From positions 196,948 through 260,947 of the forward strand of contig CAKSDZ010000003.1 of the NCBI GenBank assembly GCA_934446365.1: 64,000 nt of DNA, given 5' to 3'. The DNA comes from an uncultured Eubacteriales bacterium (GTDB lineage: Bacteria; Bacillota; Clostridia; Oscillospirales; CAG-272). Below are positions 15,723 through 24,827 of this stretch, piece by piece. Below the pieces are notes generated by a model. That model saw nothing but the letters and a program-made list of their open reading frames with translations. It had not been told where the DNA came from and did no database searches. Each line of letters begins with the position of its first letter. Within the stretch, counting starts at the first letter, position 1. The position numbers and the translations under genes are program-made.

Positions 15723-16982
15723 ATGATTTATTACATCGATCGGGAAAGCGGCAAGGGAAACGGCCTTTCTCCCGACTCTCCACGCTCGGACTATCGCGAT
15801 TTGGATATCGGACCGGGCGACAAAATACTGTTCCGGCGCGGCACGGTGATGCGCGAGCGGCTGGAAACGGTGTCCGGCGAAAAGGGAAATCCCACCGTCT
15901 ATGGGGCATACGGCGAGGGAGAAGCGCCGCGCTTTCTCGGCTCCGTCGATCTCGTCGGTAAGGAGAATTGGGAGCCGGCGGCTCCGAACATTTGGCGTTG
16001 CGTCGGTCGTCCCGATACGGAAGCGTGCAGCTTTATCTTTGATGGGGGCGCCTCCTTGGGGACGCTCCGCTGGAGCCTCGACGAGCTTGCCGGACAAGGC
16101 GATTTCTTCGACGAATGCTATGGATTTTCCTCTAAAAAGCTGCCGTGTACGGGCGGACTTTACCTTTGGTCGGAGAAAAATCCCGCGGAAACCTATGGTC
16201 GGATCGAATGTGCCGTATTCGGCGGGCGCAATCTTGCGGATGCGAGGCACGACGTTCGCATTGAGAATCTCTCATTTGAAATGAGCGGCGTTCACGGCGT
16301 GTCCGGCAAGGGGATACGGACGGAGATTTTCGGCTGCCGCTTTCGTTTTATCGGCGGCTGCGTGTGGAGCGCGGAGCGGAAAATCCGCTTCGGAAACGCC
16401 GTGGAATTTTGGAATATCTGCGAGGACACAAGCGTCGAAAGCTGTATTTTTGATGAAATTTACGATTCCTGCGTGACGCATCAGGGCGGCGCGGACTGCC
16501 TGCCGGCACGGCACGTGCGGATTTCGCGCAATCTTTTTTCCCGCTACGGAATGGCGGCATACGAATGCCGCGACCGGCTGCCGGTCGATACGGAATTTTC
16601 CCTGAATCTCTGCGAGAATGCGGGCTGTGGGTTTTCTTCGCTCGGCGCGACGGTTCCGCGCGGCTCCGAGATTTATCCGGAGCCGATGGGACATCATATT
16701 TTTATTTGGCGCATCGGAAAAGCGACAGCGGCTGGAGAGCTGCGGATTTTCCGCAATGTGTTTGCCGACGCGCCGCACGGCGCTGCGGTGTATTCCGTCA
16801 TTGCGCCGGAGGCCGAGGCGCAGATATATATGAACGAAAACCTTTATCGAATGGAAAAAAGGGAATTTTTCTGCCGTATGGGCGGCAGAAATTACAATGA
16901 CTTTGAGGACTATCGGAAACATACGGGCAAAGACGCGGACAGCGTCGATGCAAGCGAAAACGGATACGGGAGGGAAACATGA
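15723..16982 (+). CDS. right-handed beta-helix repeat protein
   Basis: A 419-residue protein without a signal peptide. The N-terminus (YYIDRESGKGNGLSPDSP) is the start common in pectate-lyase-like beta-helix proteins, and the middle holds repeated strands with N-F/I-x-x-C and N-L-F patterns (VESCIFDEI, VRISRNLFSRYG, LRIFRNVFAD, QIYMNENLY). Such folds often act on polysaccharides; no catalytic site can be assigned. The start at 15723 follows AGGAAAGGA. Its stop overlaps the next start by 4 bases. Confidence 0.8.
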   Translation: MIYYIDRESGKGNGLSPDSPRSDYRDLDIGPGDKILFRRGTVMRERLETVSGEKGNPTVYGAYGEGEAPRFLGSVDLVGKENWEPAAPNIWRCVGRPDTEACSFIFDGGASLGTLRWSLDELAGQGDFFDECYGFSSKKLPCTGGLYLWSEKNPAETYGRIECAVFGGRNLADARHDVRIENLSFEMSGVHGVSGKGIRTEIFGCRFRFIGGCVWSAERKIRFGNAVEFWNICEDTSVESCIFDEIYDSCVTHQGGADCLPARHVRISRNLFSRYGMAAYECRDRLPVDTEFSLNLCENAGCGFSSLGATVPRGSEIYPEPMGHHIFIWRIGKATAAGELRIFRNVFADAPHGAAVYSVIAPEAEAQIYMNENLYRMEKREFFCRMGGRNYNDFEDYRKHTGKDADSVDASENGYGRET

Positions 16983-18382
16983 AAACGGATGTTGTCATCA
17001 TCGGCGCAGGTCCTGCGGGGATTTTTACCGCGATTGAAATGATCAGAGAGGGAAGCCGGCAGAAAATTACGATCGTCGAAAAGGGGAGTGCGATTGAAAA
17101 CCGTCACTGCCCGAAGGAAAAAACAAAGCGGTGCGTGAGCTGCAAGCCGTACTGCCATATCACGACGGGTTTTTCCGGCGCGGGCGCGTTTTCCGACGGC
17201 AAGCTTTCGCTCAGCTATGAGGTGGGCGGCGACCTGCCGGCTCTTGTCGGGGAGGACGTCGTGCAAAGAACGATTGATTATGCGGATAAAATCTATTTGG
17301 AGTTCGGTGCGGACGAGCACGTGGAGGGCGTCTCCGACAATGAGGCGAAAAAGGATATCCGCAAGCGTGCGATTCAGGCGGGGCTCAAGCTTGTGGACTG
17401 CCCTATCCGCCATCTCGGAACGGAAAAGGCGCAGGACCTCTATTATTCCATCGAACAGTATCTTTTGAGCCATGGCGTCGATATCCTTTTCGGCTATGAG
17501 TGCACGGATATCATCATCGAGGACGGCAAGTGCCTCGGTGTGCAGATTACGAACGGAAAGGAATCCCTTGAAATCTTTTCGTCGCGAACCATTGTGGCGA
17601 CGGGACGCCGCGGCGCGGAATGGCTGGAAAAAACCTGCACAGACCACAACATCGATCACGTGCCGGGCACGGTCGATATCGGCGTGCGCGTCGAGGTTCG
17701 CAACGAGATTATGGAAGAGATCAATGCGGTGCTGTATGAGTCGAAGCTGATCGGGTATCCGAAGCCGTTCAAAAACAAGGTGCGCACCTTCTGTCAGAAT
17801 CCCGGCGGCTTTGTCAGTCAGGAGAATTACGACAACGATCTCGCCGTCGTCAACGGACATTCCTATAAGGAGCTGAAATCCAACAATACCAATCTTGCAA
17901 TCCTTTGCTCGCACAACTTCAATGTGCCGTTCAATCAGCCGATCAAATACGCGCAGAAGGTCGGAGAGCTGACCAATATGCTCGGAGCGGGTCATATCCT
18001 CGTCCAGCGCTTCGGCGATATCCTCGACGGCAAGCGCACATGGCAGAAAGAGCTTTCCCAATCCAATCTGCGTCCGACGCTGCCGGACGCGGTGGCGGGC
18101 GATATCACGGCCGCGATGCCGTACCGTGCGATGATGAACATCATCAATTTCATTCAGGCGATGGATCATGTCGTGCCGGGCTTTGCCTCGACGGAAACGC
18201 TGCTTTATTCGCCGGAGCTGAAATTTTACAGCAATCGCGTCAAGATGAACGAGGAGCTGGAAACAAGCGTTTCGGGACTTCACTGTCTCGGGGATTCCAG
18301 CGGCTGGACAAGAGGGCTTATGATGGCGTCCGTCATGGGCGTGCTGATGGGCAGAAAAATCGTGCGGGACGAAAAGCAGTAA
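16979..18382 (+). CDS. FAD-dependent oxidoreductase (COG2509-like)
   Basis: A 467-residue flavoprotein. An N-terminal Rossmann motif, VVIIGAGPAGIFTAIEM, binds FAD; ATGRRGAEWLEK and the C-terminal LHCLGDSSGWTRGLMMASVM complete the FAD site. A Cys-rich stretch, CPKEKTKRCVSCKPYC (about residues 44-59), is typical of this family. The reaction is unknown. It is coupled to the beta-helix gene by an ATGA overlap and ends before a terminator. Confidence 0.9.
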   Translation: MKTDVVIIGAGPAGIFTAIEMIREGSRQKITIVEKGSAIENRHCPKEKTKRCVSCKPYCHITTGFSGAGAFSDGKLSLSYEVGGDLPALVGEDVVQRTIDYADKIYLEFGADEHVEGVSDNEAKKDIRKRAIQAGLKLVDCPIRHLGTEKAQDLYYSIEQYLLSHGVDILFGYECTDIIIEDGKCLGVQITNGKESLEIFSSRTIVATGRRGAEWLEKTCTDHNIDHVPGTVDIGVRVEVRNEIMEEINAVLYESKLIGYPKPFKNKVRTFCQNPGGFVSQENYDNDLAVVNGHSYKELKSNNTNLAILCSHNFNVPFNQPIKYAQKVGELTNMLGAGHILVQRFGDILDGKRTWQKELSQSNLRPTLPDAVAGDITAAMPYRAMMNIINFIQAMDHVVPGFASTETLLYSPELKFYSNRVKMNEELETSVSGLHCLGDSSGWTRGLMMASVMGVLMGRKIVRDEKQ

Positions 18383-18455
18383 AAAAGCGTCCGCCAAAAT
18401 GCCTCGATACGGATATCACGGCGAATCCATGAGACGGTATCGGAAAAATGGAATT

Positions 18456-18496
18456 ATACCGGCTTCGTTTTTTGAGCGAGGCCGGTTTTGCTTTGG
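18456..18496 (+). terminator. terminator after FAD oxidoreductase gene
   Basis: ACCGGCTTCG / CGAGGCCGGT stem and a TTTTGCTTT run on the plus strand. Confidence 0.75.
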
Positions 18497-18561
18497 CGCC
18501 GATATCTTTTTCAATTTTTGGGCTTCGGAGGAAAGAATGGCGGTTTTCTTGAAAAATAAGG

Positions 18562-18590
18562 TTGAAAAAGCGAAAGAATGGTGATATACT
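18562..18590 (+). promoter_or_regulatory. promoter of DUF2156-GNAT gene
   Basis: TTGAAA (18562-18567), 17 bp, TATACT (18585-18590). Confidence 0.8.
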
Positions 18591-18628
18591 AAATAAGAAT
18601 GTTTACAATAAATTCGTAGGAAAAGGTT

Positions 18629-20026
18629 ATGCTTACATTTACACCGATCAATGAAAAAAGCGCAGAGGACGTCAGGCGATATTACGCACTCTGTCCCTAT
18701 AAGATCAGCGATTATTCGCTCGGGCTCAAGCTGATGTGGAGCTATATGCTGGGTTCGGAATATACGATATCTCACGGCTGCTTTGTCGTGCGCGGCAAGG
18801 TGCGCGGAAGGTATGCGTTCGATTTCCCGTTTCCGGTGGAGGAAAACGCGAGCCTTGACGGCGCCTTTGCGGATATGGCGGCGTTCTGTGCGGAGAATTT
18901 TATGCCGTTCGAGTTTTCCGCGGTGCCGCGCGAATATGTCCATGAGATACTGGAACGCTATCCGACCGTTGAAACAAGGACTTTCCGGAACTTCAACGAT
19001 TATCTGTATACGGCGTCCGATTTTATGAATTTTTCGGGAAAGCGCTACGCAGGACAGCGCAATCATGTGAAAAAATTTCACGTGGGCTATCCGGACGCGG
19101 TCTTTCGCGAGCTGACCGAGGCGGATGCGGCGCTCATCCATGCATTCCGCGAGCGTTTCACGGAGGAATTTCACAAAACCTCGCACGGTGCGAAAAACGA
19201 ATTGGAGCGCGCATGGCAGATGCTGCGGTATGTCGGCTCCCCGATGTTCCGGTGCGGCGGATTTGTGAAGGGCGGGGAGCTTATTTCCTTCTGTCTTGCC
19301 GAGAAGTGCGGGGAAACGCTTGTCGATCACATCGAGAAGGCTCTGCCGGAATACGAGGGGATTTATCCCGCGATGGTGCAGGAATTTGCGCGCATGTTTG
19401 CGGGCGATGTGAAATATATCAACCGCGAGGACGATTCCGGCGATCGCGGGCTTCGCACCTCGAAAATGCAGTATCAGCCGGTCGAAATTCTTGAAAAATA
19501 TTATGTGAAGGTAAAAAATGAGCTTTATCATGTGGAAAAAATTCCGGTAATCGAGACGGAACGCCTGACGCTTGACGCCATCACGGAGGCGGATATCCCC
19601 GTTTATAACCGGCTTTGTCTCGATGATGAGCGGAACCGCTACTGGGGATATGATTACAGGCGCGACTGCGAAAATCCCGATGAGGACTATTTTTATCTCG
19701 ACCAAAAAAAGGACTTCGGCAGCAGTACGGCGATGAATTTTGCCGTTCGGCTTGCGGGGACGTTCATCGGGGAGCTGATTCTTTATCATTTCGATTTTCA
19801 CGGCGGGGCGGAGCTTGGCATTCGGCTCCTGCCGGAATACGAGGGACATGGCTATGCGACGGAAGCCTATGCCGCGGCGTGTGATTATGCGCTGTACGGA
19901 ATCGGCATGTATGAGGTGCGCGGCAAATGTTATCGTGAAAATCTGCCGTCGAAAAAGATGCTTTCCGCCGTGATGCGGAAGGTAAGCGAGGACGAGACGT
20001 ATCTCTATTTCAAAAAGACGGTATAA
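18629..20026 (+). CDS. DUF2156 domain fused to a GNAT acetyltransferase
   Basis: A 465-residue two-domain protein. Residues about 1-290 match the DUF2156 (phosphatidylglycerol lysyltransferase C-terminal-like) fold, with SGKRYAGQRNHVKKF and a DDSGDRGLRTSKMQYQP ending typical of that family. Residues about 300-465 are a GNAT domain (VIETERLTLDAITEADIPVY; GIRLLPEYEGHGYATEAYAA). Both halves are acyl/aminoacyl-transferase folds, so the protein may modify a lipid, peptide or tRNA-derived group. No membrane segments, so cytoplasmic. RBS: AGGAAAAGG. Confidence 0.85.
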   Translation: MLTFTPINEKSAEDVRRYYALCPYKISDYSLGLKLMWSYMLGSEYTISHGCFVVRGKVRGRYAFDFPFPVEENASLDGAFADMAAFCAENFMPFEFSAVPREYVHEILERYPTVETRTFRNFNDYLYTASDFMNFSGKRYAGQRNHVKKFHVGYPDAVFRELTEADAALIHAFRERFTEEFHKTSHGAKNELERAWQMLRYVGSPMFRCGGFVKGGELISFCLAEKCGETLVDHIEKALPEYEGIYPAMVQEFARMFAGDVKYINREDDSGDRGLRTSKMQYQPVEILEKYYVKVKNELYHVEKIPVIETERLTLDAITEADIPVYNRLCLDDERNRYWGYDYRRDCENPDEDYFYLDQKKDFGSSTAMNFAVRLAGTFIGELILYHFDFHGGAELGIRLLPEYEGHGYATEAYAAACDYALYGIGMYEVRGKCYRENLPSKKMLSAVMRKVSEDETYLYFKKTV

Positions 20027-20049
20027 TGTATCGGGAGGAATTTGATAAT

Positions 20050-20694
20050 ATGCTGAAAGCAGTGATTTTTGATATGGACGGAACGCTTTGCGATTCGTTT
20101 CCGCTGATGATCCGTGCGCTTCGCGAGGCGGTGGAGCCGATTGTCGGACATGCGGTTTCCGACGAGGATTTTATGGAGGCGCTCGGTCCGAACGAAAAAG
20201 GCATCATCGTGAATATGCTGGGAGATCGGTATGACAAGGCGGCGGCCTCCTATGACGCCTTGTATGAACGCTATCTGCCGGAGATGTGCGGGGCGCCGTT
20301 CGACGGAATCCGTGAAATATTTGAGTTTTTGGCGGAGAAGAACGTGAGAACCGCGCTTGTCACCGGAAAAAACAAGACGAGCTGCGATGCGACGCTCCGT
20401 CAGTTCGGCATGGAGAAGGCTTTCGACGCCGTGGAATACGGCTCGCCTGTCGGCTCGCGCAAAAAAGAGGCGCTCGGCCTTGTTATCGACCGGTTCGGCA
20501 TCCGTCCCGACGAGGCGGTCTATATCGGCGATGCGCCGAGCGATGTGACCTATTCCCGGGAGGTGGGGCTTTTGACCGCCTCGGCGCTGTGGGCGCCTTC
20601 GACCGACGAGGAGGCAACGATTGCCGCGGGTGCGGACGTTATCTGCCGGACGCCGGCGGATTTTCTGCGATATTTGAAAGAGAATCTCGGATAA
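20050..20694 (+). CDS. HAD-superfamily hydrolase (phosphoglycolate phosphatase-like)
   Basis: A 214-residue HAD phosphatase. Motif I is FDMDGTL (nucleophile Asp in the first ten residues), motif II LVTGKNKT, the motif III Lys lies near KKEALG, and motif IV reads YIGDAPSDV. A helical cap lies between motifs I and II. The start at 20050 follows GGGAGGAA; an upstream in-frame ATG at 20026 would place that site inside the gene. Substrate unknown (a sugar or nucleotide phosphate is usual). Confidence 0.9.
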   Translation: MLKAVIFDMDGTLCDSFPLMIRALREAVEPIVGHAVSDEDFMEALGPNEKGIIVNMLGDRYDKAAASYDALYERYLPEMCGAPFDGIREIFEFLAEKNVRTALVTGKNKTSCDATLRQFGMEKAFDAVEYGSPVGSRKKEALGLVIDRFGIRPDEAVYIGDAPSDVTYSREVGLLTASALWAPSTDEEATIAAGADVICRTPADFLRYLKENLG

Positions 20695-20721
20695 AACCGA
20701 TTATAAAGGGGAAGAGAGCAC

Positions 20722-22314
20722 TTGGAAAACTTTGAAAAAGAGATTGAGAGGCGCCGCACCTTTGCGATTATCTCGCACCCGGACGCCGGTAAAACGACGC
20801 TGACGGAGAAGCTGCTCCTTTACGGCGGCGCGATTTTGCAGGCGGGCGCCGTCAAGGGCAAGGCTGCGGACAGGCACGCCGTTTCCGACTGGATGGAGCT
20901 TGAAAAACAGAGAGGCATTTCAATCACGTCGTCCGTCATGCAGTTCCAGTATGAGGGCTATTGCATCAATATTCTCGACACGCCGGGACATCAGGACTTC
21001 TCGGAGGACACCTACCGCACGCTGATGGCGGCGGACAGCGCCGTCATGGTCATCGATGCGGCAAAGGGCATCGAGCCGCAGACGCGCAAGCTTTTCAAGG
21101 TCTGCGCGATGCGCGGCATCCCGATTTTTACGTTTATCAACAAGCTCGACCGCGAGGCGCGCGACCCGTTCGACCTTGTCGACGAGCTGGAAAAGGAATT
21201 CGGCATCGGGACCTATCCGATGAACTGGCCAATCGGCTGCGGGCAGTCGTTCCGCGGCGTTTTCGACCGGGAAAAGCGCCGGATTCTCGTGTTCAATGCG
21301 AAGAACCGCGGTCAGACCAAGCTCGAATCGATTGAATGTGACATTACCGACACGGCGAAGCTCGACGACATCATCGGAGAGGAGCGCCGGCGCGAGCTTT
21401 GCGAGCAGGTGGAGCTGCTTGACGCGGCAAGCTTCGATTTTGATCTCGAAAGGGTGCGGGCGGGAAAGCTCAGTCCCGTGTTTTTCGGTTCGGCGCTGAC
21501 GAATTTCGGCGTGGAGCCGTTCCTTGAAAGCTTTCTTGGAATGACGACGCCGCCTCTGCCGCGGCGTGCCGGCGAATCGGTCGTCGATCCGTTATGCGGT
21601 TCCTTTTCGGCATTTGTATTTAAAATTCAGGCGAACATGAACAAGGCGCACCGCGACAGGCTCGCTTTTCTGCGCATCTGCTCGGGTAAGTTCGAGCGCG
21701 GCGCGGAATATTATCACGTGCAGGAGGGAAAGAACATCAAGCTTTCCCAGCCGCAGCAGCTTATGGCGCAGGAGCGCGAGATTGTAGACGAGGCCTATGC
21801 CGGCGACATCATCGGCGTGTTCGATCCGGGCATTTTTTCGATTGGGGATACGGTCTGCGCGCCGAAGATGAAGATCACCTACGAGGGAATCCCGACGTTC
21901 GCGCCGGAGCATTTTGCGACGGTCGAGCAGGTGGATACGATGAAGCGCAAGCAGTTCGTCAAGGGAATGAATCAGATTGCCCAAGAGGGTGCGATTCAGA
22001 TTTTCTTTGAGCCGGGCGGCGGCATGGAGCGCGTCATCGTCGGCGTGGTCGGCGTTCTGCAATTCGAGGTGCTCGAATACCGGCTGAAAAACGAATACGG
22101 TGTGGATGTGCGCCGCTCCAATCTTTCCTATCAGCATATCCGTTGGATCGAAAACGAGGGACTTTCTCCCGCCTCTCTCAATATCACCTCCGACACCAAG
22201 TGGGTTCAGGATTTCCGCGGGAAAAACCTGCTCATTTTCACGAGCGAATGGAATATCCGCTGGGCGCTCGAAAAGAATCCGGGATTGCTGCTTTCGGAAT
22301 TCAGCCGGGGATAA
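20722..22314 (+). CDS. prfC: peptide chain release factor 3
   Basis: A 530-residue translational GTPase that recycles RF1/RF2. G-motifs: SHPDAGKTTLTEKLL (G1), RGISITSS (G2), DTPGHQDFSEDTYR (G3), NKLDREARDP (G4, with the RF3-typical variant). Residues 280-530 hold the following domains, including the RF3-specific AHRDRLAFLRICSGKFERG. The start is a TTG at 20722 after AAAGGGGAAG. It is downstream of the HAD gene by 27 bp and ends before a strong terminator. Confidence 0.96.
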   Translation: MENFEKEIERRRTFAIISHPDAGKTTLTEKLLLYGGAILQAGAVKGKAADRHAVSDWMELEKQRGISITSSVMQFQYEGYCINILDTPGHQDFSEDTYRTLMAADSAVMVIDAAKGIEPQTRKLFKVCAMRGIPIFTFINKLDREARDPFDLVDELEKEFGIGTYPMNWPIGCGQSFRGVFDREKRRILVFNAKNRGQTKLESIECDITDTAKLDDIIGEERRRELCEQVELLDAASFDFDLERVRAGKLSPVFFGSALTNFGVEPFLESFLGMTTPPLPRRAGESVVDPLCGSFSAFVFKIQANMNKAHRDRLAFLRICSGKFERGAEYYHVQEGKNIKLSQPQQLMAQEREIVDEAYAGDIIGVFDPGIFSIGDTVCAPKMKITYEGIPTFAPEHFATVEQVDTMKRKQFVKGMNQIAQEGAIQIFFEPGGGMERVIVGVVGVLQFEVLEYRLKNEYGVDVRRSNLSYQHIRWIENEGLSPASLNITSDTKWVQDFRGKNLLIFTSEWNIRWALEKNPGLLLSEFSRG

Positions 22315-22348
22315 GAGAACAAAAAGAATATTATCGATTTTTGAATTC

Positions 22349-22386
22349 GTAAAGAAAAAAACGCACGTTGTGCGTTTTTTCTTTAC
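22349..22386 (+). terminator. strong terminator after prfC
   Basis: GTAAAGAAAAAAACGCAC / GTGCGTTTTTTCTTTAC around a 3-base loop; both flanks suit termination in either direction. Its right end overlaps the next -35 box. Confidence 0.88.
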
Positions 22387-22410
22387 AATGGACAGCTTTT
22401 GCGGTATAAT
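22382..22410 (+). promoter_or_regulatory. promoter of lipoprotein/dut operon
   Basis: TTTACA (22382-22387), 17 bp, TATAAT (22405-22410). Confidence 0.8.
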
Positions 22411-22455
22411 AATATCAACCGATAGATACGGAACACTGGCAGGAGGTCTGTGCAT

Positions 22456-23001
22456 ATGAAAATTTGGAAATCAATTGTTTGTCTATTTTTGCTTTTGACA
22501 GTTCTTTTCACCGTAGGTTGTGCAGACGGAAATGTCGTATATGAGGACTCGCTGCCGGGAGAACGAGGCGCACTTGATACGCTTTCACTTCCCGAAGAGA
22601 TGCCCGCGGATTTCTCGCTTTTGCTTGTGTGGCATGTCGCAGCACAGTGGAATGGGATCGATACTTATCGCGGCGTGATCTATAAAGAGACGGAAAAACG
22701 TCCGGCGCGTTTTGATTATGAAATTCCGCAGGAGGATTTGGAAGAGATTTATCGGGAATTGAAAAATGGGCTTAGTTGGATTCCGGGAACCGGAGAACCG
22801 GTAAATTGGAAACAATTTGACTTCATGCCGACTTGGATCATTGCGATTTCTTTCGATGGGAAAGTGTATCCGCTCACCGATACCGGGAACGGTGAAAATG
22901 GGTATTTTGAGTATGGAGAATTTTTAAGTTATGTGGTTTCCTATATAAAGGAAACCGATGAATGGAAGTCGATTCCTGATAGGAACAGACCCCTTTCCTA
23001 A
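22456..23001 (+). CDS. hypothetical lipoprotein
   Basis: A 181-residue protein with a lipoprotein signal: a Lys-bearing head, a Leu-rich helix, then LFTVGC, where the Cys would be lipidated. The mature part is mixed alpha/beta without a recognised domain; it has many Trp residues and a NGYFEYGEFLSYVVSYIKE C-terminal helix. The ATG at 22456 is 9 bases after AGGAGG; a GTG two codons earlier is too close. It is exported and anchored to the outer face of the membrane. Confidence 0.75.
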   Translation: MKIWKSIVCLFLLLTVLFTVGCADGNVVYEDSLPGERGALDTLSLPEEMPADFSLLLVWHVAAQWNGIDTYRGVIYKETEKRPARFDYEIPQEDLEEIYRELKNGLSWIPGTGEPVNWKQFDFMPTWIIAISFDGKVYPLTDTGNGENGYFEYGEFLSYVVSYIKETDEWKSIPDRNRPLS

Positions 23002-23018
23002 TGAAACGGAGAGAAAAT

Positions 23019-23453
23019 ATGAAAATTCGAGTGAAAAAATTGAATGAAAACGCCGTGCTTCCGACGCGCGGCTCCGCGGCCGCCGCGGGCTATGATCTTT
23101 ACGCCTGCCTTGACGGCGACGTTGTCATCGCGCCCGGCGGTTCCGCGAGGATTGGAACGGGCCTTGCCATCGCCGTGCCGGACGGGTATTTCGGTGCGAT
23201 TTTTGCGCGCAGCGGTCTTGCGGCGAAGGAGGGACTGCGTCCCGCCAACTGTGTCGGCGTGGCGGATTCCGATTATCGCGGCGAATATATGGTGGTGCTG
23301 CACAACGATTCCTCCGTGCCGCGCACGGTCGTGCCCGGGGAGCGGATTGCGCAGCTTGTCGTCATACCGTATCTCGCCGTGGAGTTTGAGCTTGCGGACG
23401 TGCTCGACGATACCGAGCGCGGCGCCGGCGGTTTCGGCAGCACGGGAAAGTGA
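23019..23453 (+). CDS. dut: dUTP diphosphatase
   Basis: A 144-residue trimeric-type dUTPase that hydrolyses dUTP to dUMP and pyrophosphate. All five motifs are seen: AAGYDLYA, ARSGLAAKEG, GVADSDYRGEY, PGERIAQLVV and the C-terminal ERGAGGFGSTGK (P-loop-like arm). The start at 23019 follows GGAGAG; a longer frame from 23001 adds six unconserved residues. It lies 18 bp after the lipoprotein gene in the same transcript. Confidence 0.95.
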   Translation: MKIRVKKLNENAVLPTRGSAAAAGYDLYACLDGDVVIAPGGSARIGTGLAIAVPDGYFGAIFARSGLAAKEGLRPANCVGVADSDYRGEYMVVLHNDSSVPRTVVPGERIAQLVVIPYLAVEFELADVLDDTERGAGGFGSTGK

Positions 23454-23470
23454 AATAAGAGGCTGCCGCG

Positions 23471-24661
23471 ATGAAATTTCCGAAGCTGAAACATACATTG
23501 CTTTGTGCTGTTCTTATCTATTCGCCGGCGCTGATGTTTTTTGTTTTCCCGTTTTTCGGCCCTCTTTTTTCCGGTGGCTATGATGGCATTTTCATCGCAA
23601 TTTGGATTCTTTTGGGAATCTTTTCTGTTTTTTATTTGATTCGGAATTTTCCTTTTTTCATCACCACGGACATCACACTGTCTACGATCCGGTTATGGAA
23701 AAAAGACCGATTGTGGGTGGAATTTGACCGGGACGGTATCAACCGTCAAAGCATGGAGCGGAAGCTTCTGCGTCGGATTCGCCGCCGCGGCAGGGAGGTC
23801 CGCAGCACTTCTCTTGTCACGCCGCAGCCGCTTTGCCTGTGCCGTCGGCATGCCGTTTCATGGACGGTTTTTTGGAGCTCCGTCGAGAAGTTTTATACGC
23901 TTTACAGCGTCGGATATTTGGATGCGGACGGATACCGCAGCATCATGAGGGCAGTCGAGGCAAATGCCAAAGTGCCGCCGCGAGGAAGAATGCCTTTTGA
24001 CAAACGGAAAAGAAAAGCGCCCGTCGCGTCGGCGGGCGTTGTCGTCATATTGGCGGATCGGGTAGCAGAGGAGATTTCTGCGATTTTGCGCAGGCAGCAT
24101 ACCTATCATGAGAGCTGTCACCTTGCCTGCGTCGCGGATTTTTCCGTCGGACGCTGTTATTTTGACGGTATGGGAGAGCCTTATCTTGCCGGAATGACGG
24201 GAAAACCCGTAAAAAATATGGCGATTGCCCTTTTGAGACGGACGGTGTTCGGCGGGAGGCTGCCGAAGCGCGGCAGTGATAACTGCCCGCCGGAGCCTTT
24301 TCCGGACGGAGAGCTCTCGGTGGAAATGAGCTTGTGGGACTATATCCGTTCCTTCCGTGAGGAAATGGCAAATGGTCGCCGCAGGGACAAAGCCATCTAT
24401 CGGAAGCTGAAAGACGGGGAAGTTCTGTTACAGGATGATGTGCTCTATTGCAGGCTCGGCGAGCGTGGCGTTTCCTTTTTTGTCGAAACGGACGGAGAGG
24501 AGCAGGAGTCCGGCGAGGGCGTCATTGAGGTGCTCATGGAGGATAGCTGGGAATATCCCCGCCGTGCGAATATCTCGAAAAAGGATGGGGAGCTGCTGCG
24601 CGGCAACATTCGCGACTATCTCATGTCAAGGGGGGGATATCGGCGGGTTGATTTTTCCTGA
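23471..24661 (+). CDS. hypothetical membrane protein with Arg-rich cytoplasmic domain
   Basis: A 396-residue protein not recognised. Two hydrophobic segments near the N-terminus (about residues 8-33 and 38-60) are followed by a long soluble part containing basic runs (RRIRRRGREVR) and several Cys (CLCRRH). No known catalytic motif. The start lies 18 bp after dut. Function unknown; it may be membrane-tethered with its C-terminus inside the cell. Confidence 0.65.
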   Translation: MKFPKLKHTLLCAVLIYSPALMFFVFPFFGPLFSGGYDGIFIAIWILLGIFSVFYLIRNFPFFITTDITLSTIRLWKKDRLWVEFDRDGINRQSMERKLLRRIRRRGREVRSTSLVTPQPLCLCRRHAVSWTVFWSSVEKFYTLYSVGYLDADGYRSIMRAVEANAKVPPRGRMPFDKRKRKAPVASAGVVVILADRVAEEISAILRRQHTYHESCHLACVADFSVGRCYFDGMGEPYLAGMTGKPVKNMAIALLRRTVFGGRLPKRGSDNCPPEPFPDGELSVEMSLWDYIRSFREEMANGRRRDKAIYRKLKDGEVLLQDDVLYCRLGERGVSFFVETDGEEQESGEGVIEVLMEDSWEYPRRANISKKDGELLRGNIRDYLMSRGGYRRVDFS

Positions 24662-24760
24662 CGTGCATGGCGCCGGTTTCGGCATCGGTCGCCTTATTTT
24701 GGGAAAAGCCGTCCGAAAGTTCGGAAATTCGGCGTCGGAGGAACAATTCCGTATTTCTTA

Positions 24761-24789
24761 TTTACAAATCCGTTTTTTTGTTGTATAAT
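24761..24789 (+). promoter_or_regulatory. promoter of pfkB-like/ruvX/glyS operon
   Basis: TTTACA (24761-24766), 17 bp, TATAAT (24784-24789). Confidence 0.8.
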
Positions 24790-24827
24790 GAAACCTATGA
24801 TAAATTTGTGACAAGGGGCGTGTTACC

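Noticed and set aside
16910..18397. Long minus-strand open frame opposite the FAD oxidoreductase
   Set aside because: The plus-strand protein has clear FAD motifs; the minus frame is compositional.
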